This document shows positions 63,962 through 64,000 of a DNA stretch of 64,000 bases, piece after piece. Source of the stretch: Dysgonomonas mossii DSM 22836. GTDB taxonomy: Bacteria; Bacteroidota; Bacteroidia; Bacteroidales; Dysgonomonadaceae. The position numbers were made by a program, and so were the translations under genes. The stretch covers positions 343,995-407,994 of the forward strand of contig NZ_GL892005.1 in the NCBI RefSeq assembly GCF_000213575.1, written 5' to 3'. The notes under the pieces were generated by a model. That model did not search any database and was not told the origin of the DNA. It saw only the letters and a list, made by a program, of their open reading frames with translations. Each line of letters begins with the position of its first letter. Position 1 is the first letter of the stretch.

Positions 63962-64000
63962 TTATATTTTAGCGATAGCTTTCAATAAAGCATACCCCCC
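63962..64000 (-). CDS. Possible C-terminal end of a further upstream gene
   Basis: From the window edge the minus strand can be read as GGYALLKAIAKI followed by TAA at 63962-63964, nine bases before the ATG of the phosphoribosyltransferase gene. The spacing and direction fit an operon partner, but twelve residues are not enough to identify it, and the frame could be accidental. Confidence 0.25.
   Translation of the reverse strand, partial: GGYALLKAIAKI

Overview
The window looks like a chromosomal segment of a strictly or facultatively anaerobic Bacteroidales bacterium, most likely close to Dysgonomonas (inference). The evidence is low GC, Bacteroidetes-type -7 promoter elements (TAnnTTTG) before several genes, a gldKLMN type IX secretion/gliding core, a TonB receptor, a GH35 enzyme, a Porin_10-type porin, and ferredoxin-linked 2-oxoacid oxidoreductases. 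I see no tRNA, rRNA, CRISPR array, insertion sequence or phage gene, and the segment reads as stable core genome.

Layout. 1-1256: two-part ThrE-type threonine/serine exporter (first gene cut by the window edge). 1387-3279: secreted GH35 beta-galactosidase. 3346-6134: four-subunit 2-oxoacid:ferredoxin oxidoreductase (korDABC order on the minus strand). 6336-12002: ybaK, a DUF6051 hydrolase, a DUF2851 protein, a membrane-bound MutS-like ATPase and recO. 12326-14487: HAD phosphatase, ribF and an RRM RNA-binding protein. 14562-16445: yceD-rpmF-fabH. 16962-19677: methylmalonyl-CoA epimerase, MmdA carboxyltransferase, a 58-residue OadG-like protein and a biotin carrier. 20020-26411: small orphan, DUF2807 lipoprotein, DUF423 protein, citrate synthase, GNAT, DJ-1 protein, aconitase. 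26699-29233: TPR protein, ECF sigma factor, putative anti-sigma and Spy/CpxP-like protein. 29258-36422: histidine cluster with a His-rich leader peptide and attenuator, then hisG, hisD, hisC and hisB interleaved with small accessory genes. 36520-39445: porin and MltF-like solute-binding protein. 39635-44481: DUF4143-type ATPase and pyruvate:ferredoxin oxidoreductase. 44667-50259: gldK, gldL, gldM, gldN. 50500-58873: LacI-regulated malto-oligosaccharide operon (malQ, periplasmic GH13, lacI, MFS transporter, lipoprotein GH13). 59109-63952: polyferredoxin, DUF362, TonB receptor and phosphoribosyltransferase.

Together the genes describe a fermentative, starch-using metabolism. Malto-oligosaccharides are cut by two GH13 enzymes, imported by the MFS transporter and rearranged by MalQ. 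Pyruvate and other 2-oxoacids are oxidised by NifJ and the Kor complex onto ferredoxin, and succinate/propionate carbon passes through the epimerase and MmdA module.

Most notable points: (1) a His leader peptide with four consecutive His codons, a well-spaced promoter, a Rho-independent terminator and a competing antiterminator helix before hisG; (2) a GldK whose N-terminus carries an OmpA-like beta-barrel instead of a lipobox; (3) an OadG-like subunit without its membrane anchor, in an operon that lacks the sodium-pump subunit; (4) a perfect 14-bp LacI-type operator candidate ahead of the starch operon; (5) an operon joining a TonB receptor to a membrane polyferredoxin and a Tat-exported DUF362 protein. 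All calls come from reading the sequence and recognising families; no searches were run.
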